Of a DNA stretch of 64,000 nt, positions 27,791 through 37,758 are shown one piece after another; position 1 is the stretch's first letter, and each line of letters opens with the position of its first letter. The stretch covers positions 124,001-188,000 of the forward strand of contig NZ_AUDN01000015.1 in the NCBI RefSeq assembly GCF_000425485.1, given 5' to 3'. The translations under genes were made by a program, and so were the position numbers. The notes under the pieces are model-generated. The model saw nothing but the letters and a program-made list of their open reading frames with translations. It was not told where the DNA came from and made no database searches. Source of the DNA: Flavobacterium tegetincola DSM 22377 (lineage in GTDB: Bacteria; Bacteroidota; Bacteroidia; Flavobacteriales; Flavobacteriaceae).

Positions 27791-29581
27791 ATGAATAAAT
27801 TAATCATGTTAATAATGTGGTGTTTCTCCCTCAATTCTTTTGCGCAACAAAGTACCGAGCTTAGTGGTTATTTTAAGGAGAATTACCGCACCATACAACT
27901 TAGCAACCAAGCAAAGCGCCTACTTTTTGTAAAAACAAAAGGCGATGTTATTATTCCGGAGTGGGGTTATTATTTGAATTTAACTCCAGCAGATGCAGAG
28001 AAATTAGGATTAAAAGACATTCTGGTAATTGCAACCAATGGGGAAAATTATGTACCCAGCGATACCAAGCTCCAAAAAATAAATGCAATGAGCTTGAGCA
28101 ATTTGGAGCCTTACATTTTCATTGATAAACACAAAGAGATAGCTAGCAATCAAAAATTGATTGCTATCTTAAAACACCCAAAAAAAACCGATACGTTAAA
28201 TTATAATTCAATTTATAACCATAGCGATTTTCGCTTAACAAAACAATGGATTGATGTGGTAGATCATACAGATTCTATAATAGTTAAAGGTGTTATGTAT
28301 ATATCTTTAAGTTCTGGCGAATGTATTTCGGAGCCTGTTTATGATTTAACTCCAATTAACAAGCTTGCAAAAGACGCTTTACATTATGTTGAGAATTTAT
28401 TCGATTTGGGAAATACAGAAGACTGGAATAAGGCGCAATGGCAAAATTGGTATGAAAAAACGATGAGTGAAAAAACGGATGTCGAAACGCTTAAAAACAC
28501 CAATTCATTTGTTTTTCCTAATAATTTTAGACAAGACCAAAGTAAGATGGCGATTTACGGTAAAGACGATGTGGGTAAAAAGATTTTAGCGGTTGAAGCT
28601 TTACGCTATAATGTAGATTATTTTGAAGGCCATCAAATTATCAGTTGGGATAATGATAATGCAAAGAAAAGTGATTATTACCGAACAGACCAAAAGCAAT
28701 TGTTTATGATTGATGCCTTTAAAAGTATGGCTGACGATTTATTTGTACTAGGTAAATATAATAACTGGGCTCATTTAAAATATGATAAAAACACAGCGCA
28801 ATACAATATCCAAAAGCAGTTTACAATAGAAATACCAGATCGTTTAAATTTAAAAGGTGAAAACGAAATCAGCTCAGTTCAAATGGGCGAGGATTTGAGT
28901 TATGTCATCTTAAAAAATAAAATTTCTAAATCTTTCTTTATCGTCGCTATAAAAACCGTTACTGGCGAAGTGTTATTCGCTAAAAAGTTGACAGAACTTT
29001 TGCCAATGGTAAAAGAAAAAGATTTGAGTTTTGTTTACCTAAAATACGGCACAGAAATTCCAGACGGTTTTATTTTTGGCATTCGCGAAAACAAGAAATA
29101 TCATTTGGTAAAAATCAGTGCAAATTTATCAGAAGCAAAAACAATAGAAACCACATCAATGATCCAAAATGCCACCGCATTTTTTAATAAAAATAATTTT
29201 GATATCATTAATTCAGAAGATGGTTTTTTAAAGAAAATCTCCTTTGATACTTCATTAAGCCATAAGCTAAGCGAGATTCAAGTAGTTGATTTTAAAGATA
29301 AATATTACGATGAAGACGGTATAATATCTTTTGATGGTGCCAATTATCAAGCATTTTTCCCTTTCAGCTTACCATTTTATTCTGGCATTAAGATGCACAC
29401 CATAAACCATCAATTTAAACCTATTCAAGAACAAACAGTACATCAGTTTTTGCAAGTAGAAGAACCAATGGATGATAATATGGTGCACCTTTTATATGCT
29501 TCAAAACTAGAAAACCAGTTTTGGTTGTTTTTAAAAGTTGGTACTGATTTGCACTATGTAAAAATTCAAAATTCAAAATAA
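27791..29581 (+). CDS. Large secreted protein, probable beta-propeller
   Basis: Protein of 596 residues with a signal peptide ending S-F-A-Q. The N-terminal 230 residues are mixed alpha/beta (L-T-P-A-D-A-E-K-L-G-L; W-N-K-A-Q-W-Q-N-W-Y). The remaining part has repeated four-strand blocks (K-M-A-I-Y-G-K-D-D, F-I-V-A-I-K-T-V-T-G-E-V-L-F-A-K-K, H-L-V-K-I-S-A) that look like propeller blades; V-T-G-E-V-L-F-A-K-K is close to a PQQ blade. Sandwiched between secreted genes with gaps of five or six bases. Family not recognised. Confidence 0.65.
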   Translation: MNKLIMLIMWCFSLNSFAQQSTELSGYFKENYRTIQLSNQAKRLLFVKTKGDVIIPEWGYYLNLTPADAEKLGLKDILVIATNGENYVPSDTKLQKINAMSLSNLEPYIFIDKHKEIASNQKLIAILKHPKKTDTLNYNSIYNHSDFRLTKQWIDVVDHTDSIIVKGVMYISLSSGECISEPVYDLTPINKLAKDALHYVENLFDLGNTEDWNKAQWQNWYEKTMSEKTDVETLKNTNSFVFPNNFRQDQSKMAIYGKDDVGKKILAVEALRYNVDYFEGHQIISWDNDNAKKSDYYRTDQKQLFMIDAFKSMADDLFVLGKYNNWAHLKYDKNTAQYNIQKQFTIEIPDRLNLKGENEISSVQMGEDLSYVILKNKISKSFFIVAIKTVTGEVLFAKKLTELLPMVKEKDLSFVYLKYGTEIPDGFIFGIRENKKYHLVKISANLSEAKTIETTSMIQNATAFFNKNNFDIINSEDGFLKKISFDTSLSHKLSEIQVVDFKDKYYDEDGIISFDGANYQAFFPFSLPFYSGIKMHTINHQFKPIQEQTVHQFLQVEEPMDDNMVHLLYASKLENQFWLFLKVGTDLHYVKIQNSK

Positions 29582-29587
29582 AATTCT

Positions 29588-30559
29588 ATGAAAAATATTC
29601 TGACCCTATTTGTTCTTATAATCACTGTATTTACCAGCAAAGCCCAGGAGTATTTATCACCACCTCCTAGTTTAGCTCCACCAACAAAAAATGAGCAACT
29701 TGTTAAAGATGCCTTCTCAATTTTTAGGGCAAATAAATACCTAGATTTTAAAAGAAGAGACAGCTTAGCGATTGCTATAAATGACGTTTTTTATTCTAAA
29801 GTAGATTTAAATAATTATTTTGATCAGGAAAAAGACTGGAAAACTATTTTAGCAGAGGATACAACCAATTATAGACATAACATCAAAAGCTATAAATACA
29901 GTTATACGGATAGTACAATGATCGAACAAAATAATTATCGTGGGCGTAATTTTAAATTTTTTGATAGGGAGAAAATTTATAACACTAAAGGTTTTTTATT
30001 ATCCGAGACCACAAAAAGTGGGGATAGCACTAAACTAAAAGAAACAAGGTCGATTATATATCGCTATGATAAACAGAATAGAGCGACAGCAATCATAAAT
30101 ACAATTATCAATTATGAGAAAAAGGATACGTTGGTTTCTAAAATTTCTGCCATTTATGGAGCTCATGACGTAACCATTAAAAGCAATTTGGGTACCGTGT
30201 CTTGCAAATTTATCGTCGACCCAAATTCGGTTGGTTTTATTTCAAAACTTAATGGAAAAGAAACTGGAGAATATTTTATGTACGGCTTAGCGGATAAAGA
30301 AAAGCGTATTTCCCAAAAATACTGTACCAACAAGGTAGCAACTCAGCTAGAGCAATCTGATTTTGTTTCCAAAATAACCGCTTTAATTTCCGTTCGAGGT
30401 GGCACTACATATCGCACAGCAGAAGAGGAACACGTAGAGATTTGGGTGATTACCTTAGCCAATAAAGCGCCTGAGCAGTACACAGTGAATTTTAAAATTA
30501 TCAAAACCCCTAAAGGCTTAAAGGTAAATGAGTTCAGTTGCAAAAAAGATAATGATTAA
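29588..30559 (+). CDS. Secreted protein with YD-like strands
   Basis: Protein of 323 residues; signal peptide ends at S-K-A-Q. A proline-rich stretch (S-P-P-P-S-L-A-P-P) follows. A central beta region has elements like single YD units (F-D-R-E-K-I-Y-N-T-K-G-F-L-L, I-Y-R-Y-D-K-Q-N-R). The C-terminal domain (about 250-323) is compact and contains E-E-H-V-E-I-W-V-I. Last intact gene before a strongly decayed one. Function unknown. Confidence 0.65.
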   Translation: MKNILTLFVLIITVFTSKAQEYLSPPPSLAPPTKNEQLVKDAFSIFRANKYLDFKRRDSLAIAINDVFYSKVDLNNYFDQEKDWKTILAEDTTNYRHNIKSYKYSYTDSTMIEQNNYRGRNFKFFDREKIYNTKGFLLSETTKSGDSTKLKETRSIIYRYDKQNRATAIINTIINYEKKDTLVSKISAIYGAHDVTIKSNLGTVSCKFIVDPNSVGFISKLNGKETGEYFMYGLADKEKRISQKYCTNKVATQLEQSDFVSKITALISVRGGTTYRTAEEEHVEIWVITLANKAPEQYTVNFKIIKTPKGLKVNEFSCKKDND

Positions 30560-30621
30560 TTAAATATTAGAATACACTTCAACAATGAATTATAAACAAC
30601 ATTTAAAATAATGCCTCGGTC

Positions 30622-31518
30622 ATGTTAATTTATTTGACAGTACGTAGCTCTTGTGCGCTAAACTCGAATAAAATTGCCGGTGTCTGTAAACAAGATGGCG
30701 CATTATTAATTATAAATTCAGATAATACTTGCCTCATGGCTGCTGAAAATGCTCTAGTAAAAGGAGTCGTAACCATCAATGAATCTACTGTAAGCATAAC
30801 ACCTTATGTACCAAAAGTTCCGTTTTTCTTATATGGCAGAAAAAGTTCTTCAAGAATTGGTGGCAATACCATTATGTTTCAGAGTTTTTCTGAAGAAGAA
30901 ACTTTGATAAATTACGAAGAAAACAATAACTTCGTTACTAAAATTAAGCGTGGTTTTTAACGAAAATGCAAATTGTATCGAATATCCCAATGTATGGGAT
31001 AACCCAAATGAAAACTCAAAATTCTATTTTGCAATTGAAGGGAAAAAGGAATTATCTGAATTTATACTACAAAAGGATATAGTGATTTTGCAGTATTTTA
31101 TTTACCTCAAAATAATGAAAGCTTCAACATTAAATTTTCTTTGAATTAGACTAAAGACAAGTTGATTTATATAGGAAAAGTGCTTGAAAAAGAAAATGAT
31201 TTAATTGCTAGAAAGCAAATTGACGGCATTGTGGGAATGTACAATAGAGCTTATTCGGAATCTCAAAAATAGTACTGCAATCCCGCCTATAATTTCTTTG
31301 AAACCAAAGGAATCGATGTGCATACTGATCAATATAAAAAAGAAGAATATGCAGGTACCTATTATTTTTCAGATAAATATAACGAGCTAGATGATGATTA
31401 GGATTATGACAACACTAGTATAATTTGTGAGTATCAAAAAATAGAGCTAAAGGTTTTACCAAATCAAACTTACAGCATTGAGACCGGATCTGTTTTTAAA
31501 ATTAAATGTGGAGAATAA
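30622..31518 (+). pseudogene. Lipoprotein gene with many lesions
   Basis: A lipobox-like S-S-C and a coherent N-terminal part (L-N-S-N-K-I-A-G-V-C-K-Q-D-G-A-L-L) run to a frameshift near 30950. The next frame (N-E-N-A-N-C-I-E-Y-P-N-V-W-D) shifts again near 31080. The third frame has in-frame TAGs near 31147, 31270 and 31399 but otherwise reads as protein (L-I-Y-I-G-K-V-L-E-K, A-G-T-Y-Y-F-S-D-K-Y) to TAA 31516-31518. The ancestral protein was about 290 residues. This is the most damaged gene here and cannot be explained by one sequencing error. Confidence 0.7.
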
Positions 31519-31710
31519 AAAAGTGAAGCGATATTTAAATTAATTTCCATTTCCTTAAAATGGGGATTTCATCATTCTGAAAATTACTGATTGCCAAATA
31601 TGCCAAAAATCGTAACGAATAGTTTTGTAAAACCAACGAATAAGTATCTCATGTTTTTTTGTGAATTTAATTGATTAAACTTGTTAAGGATTAATTTAAA
31701 AAACACAAAT

Positions 31711-32319
31711 ATGATTATTTTCGGTACAAGAGGCACTTATTTAAAGCAACAATCCAAAGCTTTTGATTGTCCAAATTGCGGTGCAGTAGGTTCGGTACAT
31801 ATTAGTTTTTATGCAAAGTATTTTCATATATTTTGGATACCTATTTTCCCGACGTCTAAAACAGCTATCAGCCAATGCAGTAACTGCAAACAAGCGCTTT
31901 ATCCTAAAGAAATGCCGGCCAAGTTATTTGCTGCTTATCAAGAAAGTAGCAAAAGCGCCAAAAGACCTTTAACTCATTTTTCTGGATTGTTTTTAATTGC
32001 TTTGTTTTTTACATTTGTTATTATAAGTGTAGTAATCACTAAAAAAAATGAAAGCAGTTTTGCTAAAAATCCGCTGGTAGGGGATGTGTATAAAGTAAAA
32101 CTAAAAAATGGCATGTATACTTTTTTTAAAATTAAAGATATACAAGGTGATACCATCAATTTTGCTTTGTATGATTACACTTCGCTAAGTTCAACTGAAT
32201 TAAACAAAACTGAAAAGAAATATAAAGATAGCTATGGTAAAGGTGAACTTAAAGTTTTGAAAAGTGAGATCAATGGAAATATCAATAAGTCGAAAATTTA
32301 TGGGATATCCCGTGATTAA
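31711..32319 (+). CDS. Zinc-ribbon membrane protein
   Basis: Protein of about 202 residues from ATG 31711. An N-terminal zinc-ribbon has C-P-N-C (20-23), the hydrophobic F-H-I-F-W-I-P-I-F-P (38-47) and C-S-N-C (56-59), the signature of the zinc-ribbon family 15 proteins. One membrane helix follows (about 94-115), and a C-terminal beta domain (about 125-202) like a small SH3 barrel (G-D-V-Y-K-V-K-L-K-N-G-M-Y). Likely an inner-membrane protein with the ribbon in the cytoplasm and the barrel outside. Partner unknown. Confidence 0.75.
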   Translation: MIIFGTRGTYLKQQSKAFDCPNCGAVGSVHISFYAKYFHIFWIPIFPTSKTAISQCSNCKQALYPKEMPAKLFAAYQESSKSAKRPLTHFSGLFLIALFFTFVIISVVITKKNESSFAKNPLVGDVYKVKLKNGMYTFFKIKDIQGDTINFALYDYTSLSSTELNKTEKKYKDSYGKGELKVLKSEINGNINKSKIYGISRD

Positions 32320-32345
32320 TTACGTCTTAAAATCAAACATATAAC

Positions 32346-33398
32346 ATGAGAACTAAACTCCTATTATTTTCTGTGATGATTTGCATATTTTCAACAACTA
32401 ACGGACAAACAAAAAAAAGTCCCAATAACAAAATCCCAAAAGCTAAAACCCATATACCGGTTGTAAAACAAGAAAAGTATCCTGAACCACCACGTGTTGA
32501 GGTTTTGTTGGCAAATCCGGGAGATGGTAATGTGACGATGTCTGCACCACCAATGGTTGAAGCGCCAAAGCAGATTAGCTTATACCTCATCAACGGTGAG
32601 ATGATAACTGCTAGAAAGGTTTCTGAATTGGATAATATAGATTTTAAGAAAATTAAAAAATTCAAATCAGACAATAGATATACGCCAGAATTTGAGGAGG
32701 TTGCGTTTAATGCTTTTTTAGAAAAGCTTTTAAATGATAGTCCTAACCTAGAAGAGCTAGATTTGCAAAATTGCAAGATTAAAATTATTCCGAAAATTGT
32801 CAACCTAAATACCAACTTAAAAGCAATTGATCTATCTTATAATAACCTGACTGAACTACCAGAAAGTTTAGCATTATTTCCCAATTTAGAAAAATTGATA
32901 TTAGATACGAATCAACTTTCAGGATTACCGCAAAGCATTATCAAACTGAAAAAACTCAACTGCATTTCTTTGGATAAAAACCATTTTACCAAGTTTCCAG
33001 AAGAATTATTTTCGATTCCAACTTTGGAAACATTGACGTTATATAAAAATAATTTAAAAACTTTACCAGACCAGTTTAATCTGCTTCCAAATTTAACAAC
33101 TTTAGACCTTCAATATACCAATATTTCTAGTTTACCACCATCAATTGCCACGTTGAGTAAGTTAAATTCTATCGGTCTTAATGGGAATCAGTTTGCCGAA
33201 TTTCCAGCAAGTGCAGCGGCTTTAAAAACATTAAAACAAGTTGATTTTAGCAATAATCCAATCGATATAAAGATTTTTATGCAATCATTAGATGCTATAA
33301 AATGGCGAGGATTATTCTCTTTATATGATTTAAAATTGACCAAAGTGGAATATGAAGCTGTTCAAGAAAAACTTAAGATGATTGATGTTTATCATTAA
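32346..33398 (+). CDS. Secreted leucine-rich repeat protein, long form
   Basis: Protein of 350 residues with a signal peptide ending T-T-N-G-Q. After a Pro/Lys linker there is a header block (Q-I-S-L-Y-L-I-N-G-E, A-R-K-V-S-E-L-D-N-I-D-F-K, residues about 77-105). About eight leucine-rich repeats of the typical bacterial L-x-x-L-x-L-x-x-N-x-L-x-x-L-P form follow (about 135-300), and a tail (I-D-I-K-I-F-M-Q-S-L). Probably binds protein or peptide in the envelope. The following gene has the same header and tail but fewer repeats. Confidence 0.85.
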   Translation: MRTKLLLFSVMICIFSTTNGQTKKSPNNKIPKAKTHIPVVKQEKYPEPPRVEVLLANPGDGNVTMSAPPMVEAPKQISLYLINGEMITARKVSELDNIDFKKIKKFKSDNRYTPEFEEVAFNAFLEKLLNDSPNLEELDLQNCKIKIIPKIVNLNTNLKAIDLSYNNLTELPESLALFPNLEKLILDTNQLSGLPQSIIKLKKLNCISLDKNHFTKFPEELFSIPTLETLTLYKNNLKTLPDQFNLLPNLTTLDLQYTNISSLPPSIATLSKLNSIGLNGNQFAEFPASAAALKTLKQVDFSNNPIDIKIFMQSLDAIKWRGLFSLYDLKLTKVEYEAVQEKLKMIDVYH

Positions 33399-33415
33399 AA
33401 ACACTAAAAAAAACT

Positions 33416-34075
33416 ATGAAAATTAAAGTGCTATTACAGATTTTTTTTATTTGTGTGACTGGAATAACCTATGCACAAACAACTAATGAACCTGCGACAA
33501 TGCTAATGTCTGATGCGCCAGCACAAATAGATATTTCTTTAGTGGATGGAAGTAAATTTAGGGCTCGTAAAGTTGCAGAACTTTCAAATCTAGATTTTAA
33601 AAGCGTGACTTCTTTTACATTTTACTATCCAGATGAGAATAATAGCAAAGTGAATTTCGACAGTTTGTTGGACAGCCTATTAAATGGAAGTCCAAACTTA
33701 GAAGTATTGAAGTTTTCTTACGGTAAGCTAAAAAGATTGCCGGAAATTACCAATATCAATACAAAATTGAAGAAACTTGATTTATCACATAACAAGTTAA
33801 AAATTCAGCCTATCGGTTTAGAGAATTTTTCAAATTTGGAACATCTAAATCTTGAAGACAATGAATTAAAAGCTTTACCAGAAAGCCTCGCATTACTGAA
33901 AAATCTAAATTTTGTAGATTTTAGTCTTAACTCTATTGATGAAGAATTATTTATGCAGTCAATTTCCTTATTAAAATATAAAGGAACCTTACGTTTGTTA
34001 AAACTCGGTTTAACCGACAAAAATTTTGAAGAGATTAGATTGAAGCTTAAACAAATAGAAGTTATCACTAAATAG
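33416..34075 (+). CDS. Secreted leucine-rich repeat protein, short form
   Basis: Protein of 219 residues; signal peptide ends T-Y-A-Q. It shares the header (A-R-K-V-A-E-L-S-N-L-D-F-K) and tail (D-E-E-L-F-M-Q-S-I) with the preceding gene but has only about four repeats. The two genes are 17 bases apart. A tandem duplication followed by loss or gain of central repeats is the simplest explanation. Confidence 0.8.
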   Translation: MKIKVLLQIFFICVTGITYAQTTNEPATMLMSDAPAQIDISLVDGSKFRARKVAELSNLDFKSVTSFTFYYPDENNSKVNFDSLLDSLLNGSPNLEVLKFSYGKLKRLPEITNINTKLKKLDLSHNKLKIQPIGLENFSNLEHLNLEDNELKALPESLALLKNLNFVDFSLNSIDEELFMQSISLLKYKGTLRLLKLGLTDKNFEEIRLKLKQIEVITK

Positions 34076-34158
34076 ATGGTTGGCAATAATAAAAAGCAGA
34101 AAACCTCCATATTTTTAGTTACTTAAGCAGATAAACAACTGAACAAATTTATAAATTT

Positions 34159-34767
34159 ATGGATACGCTATTTAAAAACTTGTTTGAAACAATGCCCCTA
34201 CTTTACATCAGAATTTTCTTCTTTTGCCTTATGCCAATTGGAGCATTTCTTCTTTATCACGGGATTAAGATTTTAAGAAAATCTTTCAACGGAAAAGTAA
34301 TGCTTGAAATGCAATATTTACAGCAGATTGGCGAGTTCACTGTTGTAAAAACTGGCATTTATTCAATTTGGCAAAAAGGAGAATTATTCAAAAAAACACC
34401 GCTCGACCAATTTAGTACGCACATTTATGATAAAGCAAGTCAGCAGGAAATCAATCTTAATTATTCTTTAATGAGCCCGAGATCGAATGATTTTTCTACA
34501 GGCAGATTGGAAATTTATACTTTTGACGCTTCGCCTGGGGTTTATGAATTACGGCTGGAATCGGGCTCTAGTGTTTCCTCGGTTTCGAGCTTCATTTCTA
34601 AAACGGTGCCGTTAGCCTCTGTAGATTTGTCCAAATATTTGATCCAAGTACGAGAAAGCCAATCGCAATTGTTTACACTTTTAGGAATACCGATCTGTAT
34701 AATGGGAGGATTCGGAATTATTGGTGGCTTTGTGATGGGAATGCTTGCTGACCAATTATTTAAATAA
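34159..34767 (+). CDS. Two-TM membrane protein, unknown
   Basis: Protein of 202 residues with a helix at each end (about 15-38 and 172-196) and a beta-rich domain of about 130 residues between them (T-G-I-Y-S-I-W-Q-K-G, G-V-Y-E-L-R-L-E-S-G). The layout predicts that the beta domain lies in the periplasm. Similar strands (G-x-Y-x-L-W-x-K-G) occur in cupredoxin-like or emp24-like folds, but this is only a resemblance. Sits between the LRR pair and an XAC2610-like protein. Confidence 0.65.
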   Translation: MDTLFKNLFETMPLLYIRIFFFCLMPIGAFLLYHGIKILRKSFNGKVMLEMQYLQQIGEFTVVKTGIYSIWQKGELFKKTPLDQFSTHIYDKASQQEINLNYSLMSPRSNDFSTGRLEIYTFDASPGVYELRLESGSSVSSVSSFISKTVPLASVDLSKYLIQVRESQSQLFTLLGIPICIMGGFGIIGGFVMGMLADQLFK

Positions 34768-34782
34768 ATAAATTATACAAAA

Positions 34783-35745
34783 ATGATGAAGAAAATACTA
34801 TTTATTTATTTACTGCTTTTATCCGCAAAATTTGCGGTAGCACAAGAGCCGAAAGTGACGGCAAATATTAATTTCACAGGAACAATCGGAACTTATCCCA
34901 TAGAGATGCAATTTAATTTAGTTCACAAATCAGATAGCATTTCTGGAGAATATTATTATTCGAAAAGTGGAAGCGCTAATAAAATATTTGTCAATGGTAC
35001 TTTCAAAAAAGAAAATTTAATACTCGATGAAAGATCTTATGTTAATAAGAAGAAACAATACGTGTCATCAGGTTATTTTATTATCAGTGCAGCTCAAAAA
35101 ATGACCGTTTCTGGGACTTGGGGAAAAAACAAGGCCGAGGCGATGAAAGCCGATGCTTTAAAAGTGACTTTAGTCTGTAAAGAAGATTTGAATGTTTTCG
35201 ATCCATTGAAATTTAAATATACCGTAACCAAAAAAAAAGCCAGTTATGCTGACATTTCTCAAGCGGCCAGTTCGTATTACGCCTTGCAATCTTTTACTAT
35301 AGAAAATAATAAAGGAAAGGTACAGACACTGACTCGGTTTAAGGAAGACGATTTGGTTGATAAAGTTCCTGAAATTATACTCGAAGATATGAATTTTGAT
35401 GGCTACCTTGATTTAAAAATCATGATTAATTACCCTGATATGAGCAAGGGAGATTACAGTTATCTCTATTATATTTACGATAAAAAGCAAGAAAAATTTA
35501 TCAGAAATAGTGTGTTGGACGGTATAGGTGTTGCCTATTTTGATCCTACAATTAACGCAGTTTTTACGTATGATGCGGATGGTAGCGGAAATGAAGGAAC
35601 CAAAACCTACAAATGGCAAAATGGGAAACTTTACTTAATCAAAGAAGAACGCGTTTACGAAGACGATGTTTTTGTCCATTACAAAGAATATAAAATCGTT
35701 AATGGAAAATCGGTGGAAGTCAAAAGTTATAAAAAGAAAGAATAA
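34783..35745 (+). CDS. Secreted XAC2610-related protein
   Basis: Protein of 320 residues with a signal peptide (K-F-A-V-A-Q). The N-terminal part (about 25-130) is a small beta barrel (F-T-G-T-I-G-T-Y-P-I-E-M-Q-F, S-G-E-Y-Y-Y). The C-terminal part has the FG-GAP-like hallmark E-D-M-N-F-D-G-Y-L-D-L-K-I (about 202-214) and Y-D-A-D-G-S-G-N-E-G-T-K-T-Y. These features define XAC2610-related proteins; the named member in Xanthomonas citri is a periplasmic inhibitor of a lysozyme-like type IV effector. Best candidate in this window for an immunity-type protein, by family only. Confidence 0.75.
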   Translation: MMKKILFIYLLLLSAKFAVAQEPKVTANINFTGTIGTYPIEMQFNLVHKSDSISGEYYYSKSGSANKIFVNGTFKKENLILDERSYVNKKKQYVSSGYFIISAAQKMTVSGTWGKNKAEAMKADALKVTLVCKEDLNVFDPLKFKYTVTKKKASYADISQAASSYYALQSFTIENNKGKVQTLTRFKEDDLVDKVPEIILEDMNFDGYLDLKIMINYPDMSKGDYSYLYYIYDKKQEKFIRNSVLDGIGVAYFDPTINAVFTYDADGSGNEGTKTYKWQNGKLYLIKEERVYEDDVFVHYKEYKIVNGKSVEVKSYKKKE

Positions 35746-35787
35746 CCACTACAAAATTTTCTATCACAATTAAAAAAACAATCTACT

Positions 35788-36573
35788 ATGGGCCTATTCG
35801 ACTTTTTAAATAAAAAAGAAAAACCAAAACAAATAACAGAAACGGTGCAACCGGCTACAGAAAGTACCGACGCTTATCTTGGAGATTTAGAGAAGACAAG
35901 CATCATCCAAAATCTTGTTCAAATTCCTAAAAACGATAGAGATGAAAAATGGGAAAAGTCATTTTTAGAAAATATAGGTGAAGCAAGTTTTCGTTGTGGC
36001 GAACCGCAGGTAATTACTGGGCCTGATGGATACCCATATTTCCAGCTTTTTTTACCAGAGCCGAATACCAGTTTTCAATGCTACGTGATCAGAAATATGA
36101 AAGATGATTTTTTACTGAATTTAGGTTATGGGGTCGTCATTAATCCAAGTGAAAGCGGGGTAGATTGGGTATTGTCTTATGGAACAATTGTCAACTTTAG
36201 TTTGAATAACGAATTCTATACACCTACAGAAACATCGTTTTCAAAAAAACAAGGTTATGAAAAAATAAGTTCAAATGAAAAAGTGATGGTAGGGCAACCT
36301 TCTGAAAAGCTATTGCCAAAACCAACTCGACACATAATTTCAGAATTCTTGAAAGCAAACGGAATCGCAAATCCAAAAATACTGTTGATGATGAGAACCA
36401 TGGAGGAGGGAAATGTTTCTCAAGACCTTGTTTTCAATTTCACAGTTAAAAACTTTAACGACGAAAACACTTTTGAAAACTTGGCACGCTCTTTAACTTG
36501 GTATTTACCAGTCCATTATTCAATAGTGTTTATGAATGAGGAAAGTTTTTCAGCGGATTTTATGCCTTTATAA
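35788..36573 (+). CDS. Cytoplasmic protein, unknown
   Basis: Soluble protein of 261 residues beginning G-L-F-D-F-L-N-K-K-E-K-P, a start common in bacterial soluble proteins of unknown role. A globular domain (about 50-175, with C-G-E-P-Q, G-P-D-G-Y-P-Y-F-Q-L and S-F-Q-C-Y-V-I) and a C-terminal ferredoxin-like half (about 190-261) follow. No export signal, unlike its neighbours on both sides. Family not recognised. Confidence 0.65.
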   Translation: MGLFDFLNKKEKPKQITETVQPATESTDAYLGDLEKTSIIQNLVQIPKNDRDEKWEKSFLENIGEASFRCGEPQVITGPDGYPYFQLFLPEPNTSFQCYVIRNMKDDFLLNLGYGVVINPSESGVDWVLSYGTIVNFSLNNEFYTPTETSFSKKQGYEKISSNEKVMVGQPSEKLLPKPTRHIISEFLKANGIANPKILLMMRTMEEGNVSQDLVFNFTVKNFNDENTFENLARSLTWYLPVHYSIVFMNEESFSADFMPL

Positions 36574-36720
36574 TTTGTTTGCGATGGATACGCTTTATAG
36601 CTTTAGAAACAAAATTTTAATTCAACTCAACAGATTATATTTTTATCCAAACCAGCTTTAACAACGTCTTTTGATGAAATTTTATTTATAACGCTTAAAA
36701 AATTTAATACTAAACAACTA

Positions 36721-37677
36721 ATGATGAACAAAATAAAAACTAATTTATTACCCTTCCTTGCAATAGCTACGTTTCAGTTTTTTACCGTTTCTTGCCAAAA
36801 CAGGAATCAAAAAGAATTTGTTGAGTTTGTGATACAACCCGAAGTTGAAATCGGAAAATCATTTGATGTAAACATCCAGTTTTTACAAAATCCAGACAGT
36901 TTAATTTCCTCATCCAACCAAATTAAGGGCTTAACGTTAATTGATAATTTCGACAAATTTTTAGGTAAAATTTCTGAAAGTGAATTGACCGATGACGATG
37001 GTAAAGTGATTAAAAAATTTTACAGTTTTAATACTTATGCAACTCCTAATAAACTAGGGAGAATTGATTTTCCTACGTTAACGGTAATCTTTAAAGGAAA
37101 GGAATATAAAACGAAGGCTTTTTTCATCACGGTTGTTGATAAAATAAAGATAGATGAAAAAAATGCTGTCAAGTTAATTTGGTCGGCAGACAAAACGGAT
37201 TACAATTTGAAGGATACCATTAAGCTCAATCTTTACCAATACGCTAAATTTTCACAAGTAGTTAGAAGACATTTACCACCAAAAAATGTTTCCCTAAACG
37301 GAAAAGAAAATCAAATAAATATAGGGGTTGAAGAAACCATGGATGGCATTGTAGGAATGGATGGTTTTGAGAAAATCATGTACCAAAATTTTGAGTTAAC
37401 GGATGTTGATTGGAACATGTTGGGGAGTAGAAAATCGATGGAAAAAGTAGGCGATGAATTATACATCAAAACTTTAATTTTAGAATTAAAATTATTGGCA
37501 AAAACAAAACAGACCTTTAATGTGGGTCCTAGCGAATTTGATTTTTCAATTTACAAAAGCAACACCGACTATTTTAGCGGTTTCCAAAAAAATGAAGAGG
37601 GTAGCTACAATATAACAGATAATGGTTCAAAACAATTAAAAATTAAATCGAACAAATTAACCATTCAGGTGGACTGA
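36721..37677 (+). CDS. BatD-like lipoprotein
   Basis: Lipoprotein of 318 residues (T-V-S-C, Cys25 counting from the first of two ATGs). The first half matches the beginning of BatD/oxygen-tolerance proteins: K-G-L-T-L-I-D-N-F-D, then F-N-T-Y-A-T-P-N-K-L-G-R-I-D-F-P-T-L-T-V and F-K-G-K-E-Y-K-T-K-A-F-F-I-T-V-V. Real BatD proteins are longer, with a C-terminal membrane helix and neighbouring BatA/B/C genes, none of which is here. A stand-alone short relative is therefore more likely. Confidence 0.65.
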   Translation: MMNKIKTNLLPFLAIATFQFFTVSCQNRNQKEFVEFVIQPEVEIGKSFDVNIQFLQNPDSLISSSNQIKGLTLIDNFDKFLGKISESELTDDDGKVIKKFYSFNTYATPNKLGRIDFPTLTVIFKGKEYKTKAFFITVVDKIKIDEKNAVKLIWSADKTDYNLKDTIKLNLYQYAKFSQVVRRHLPPKNVSLNGKENQINIGVEETMDGIVGMDGFEKIMYQNFELTDVDWNMLGSRKSMEKVGDELYIKTLILELKLLAKTKQTFNVGPSEFDFSIYKSNTDYFSGFQKNEEGSYNITDNGSKQLKIKSNKLTIQVD

Positions 37678-37758
37678 GAAAATAGCTCATCGATCAAAGA
37701 AATCAAAACGAAATATTAGCATGCCATCCACATTAAATAGAATACGTAAAACATCGAA

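Noticed and set aside
29588..30559. RHS/YD-type polymorphic toxin
   Set aside because: Only one or two YD-like units, no RHS core, no variable toxic C-terminal domain and only 323 residues.
36721..37677. Complete Bat (oxygen tolerance) operon
   Set aside because: Only a short BatD-like lipoprotein is present; no BatA, BatB, BatC or MoxR neighbours and no C-terminal membrane helix.
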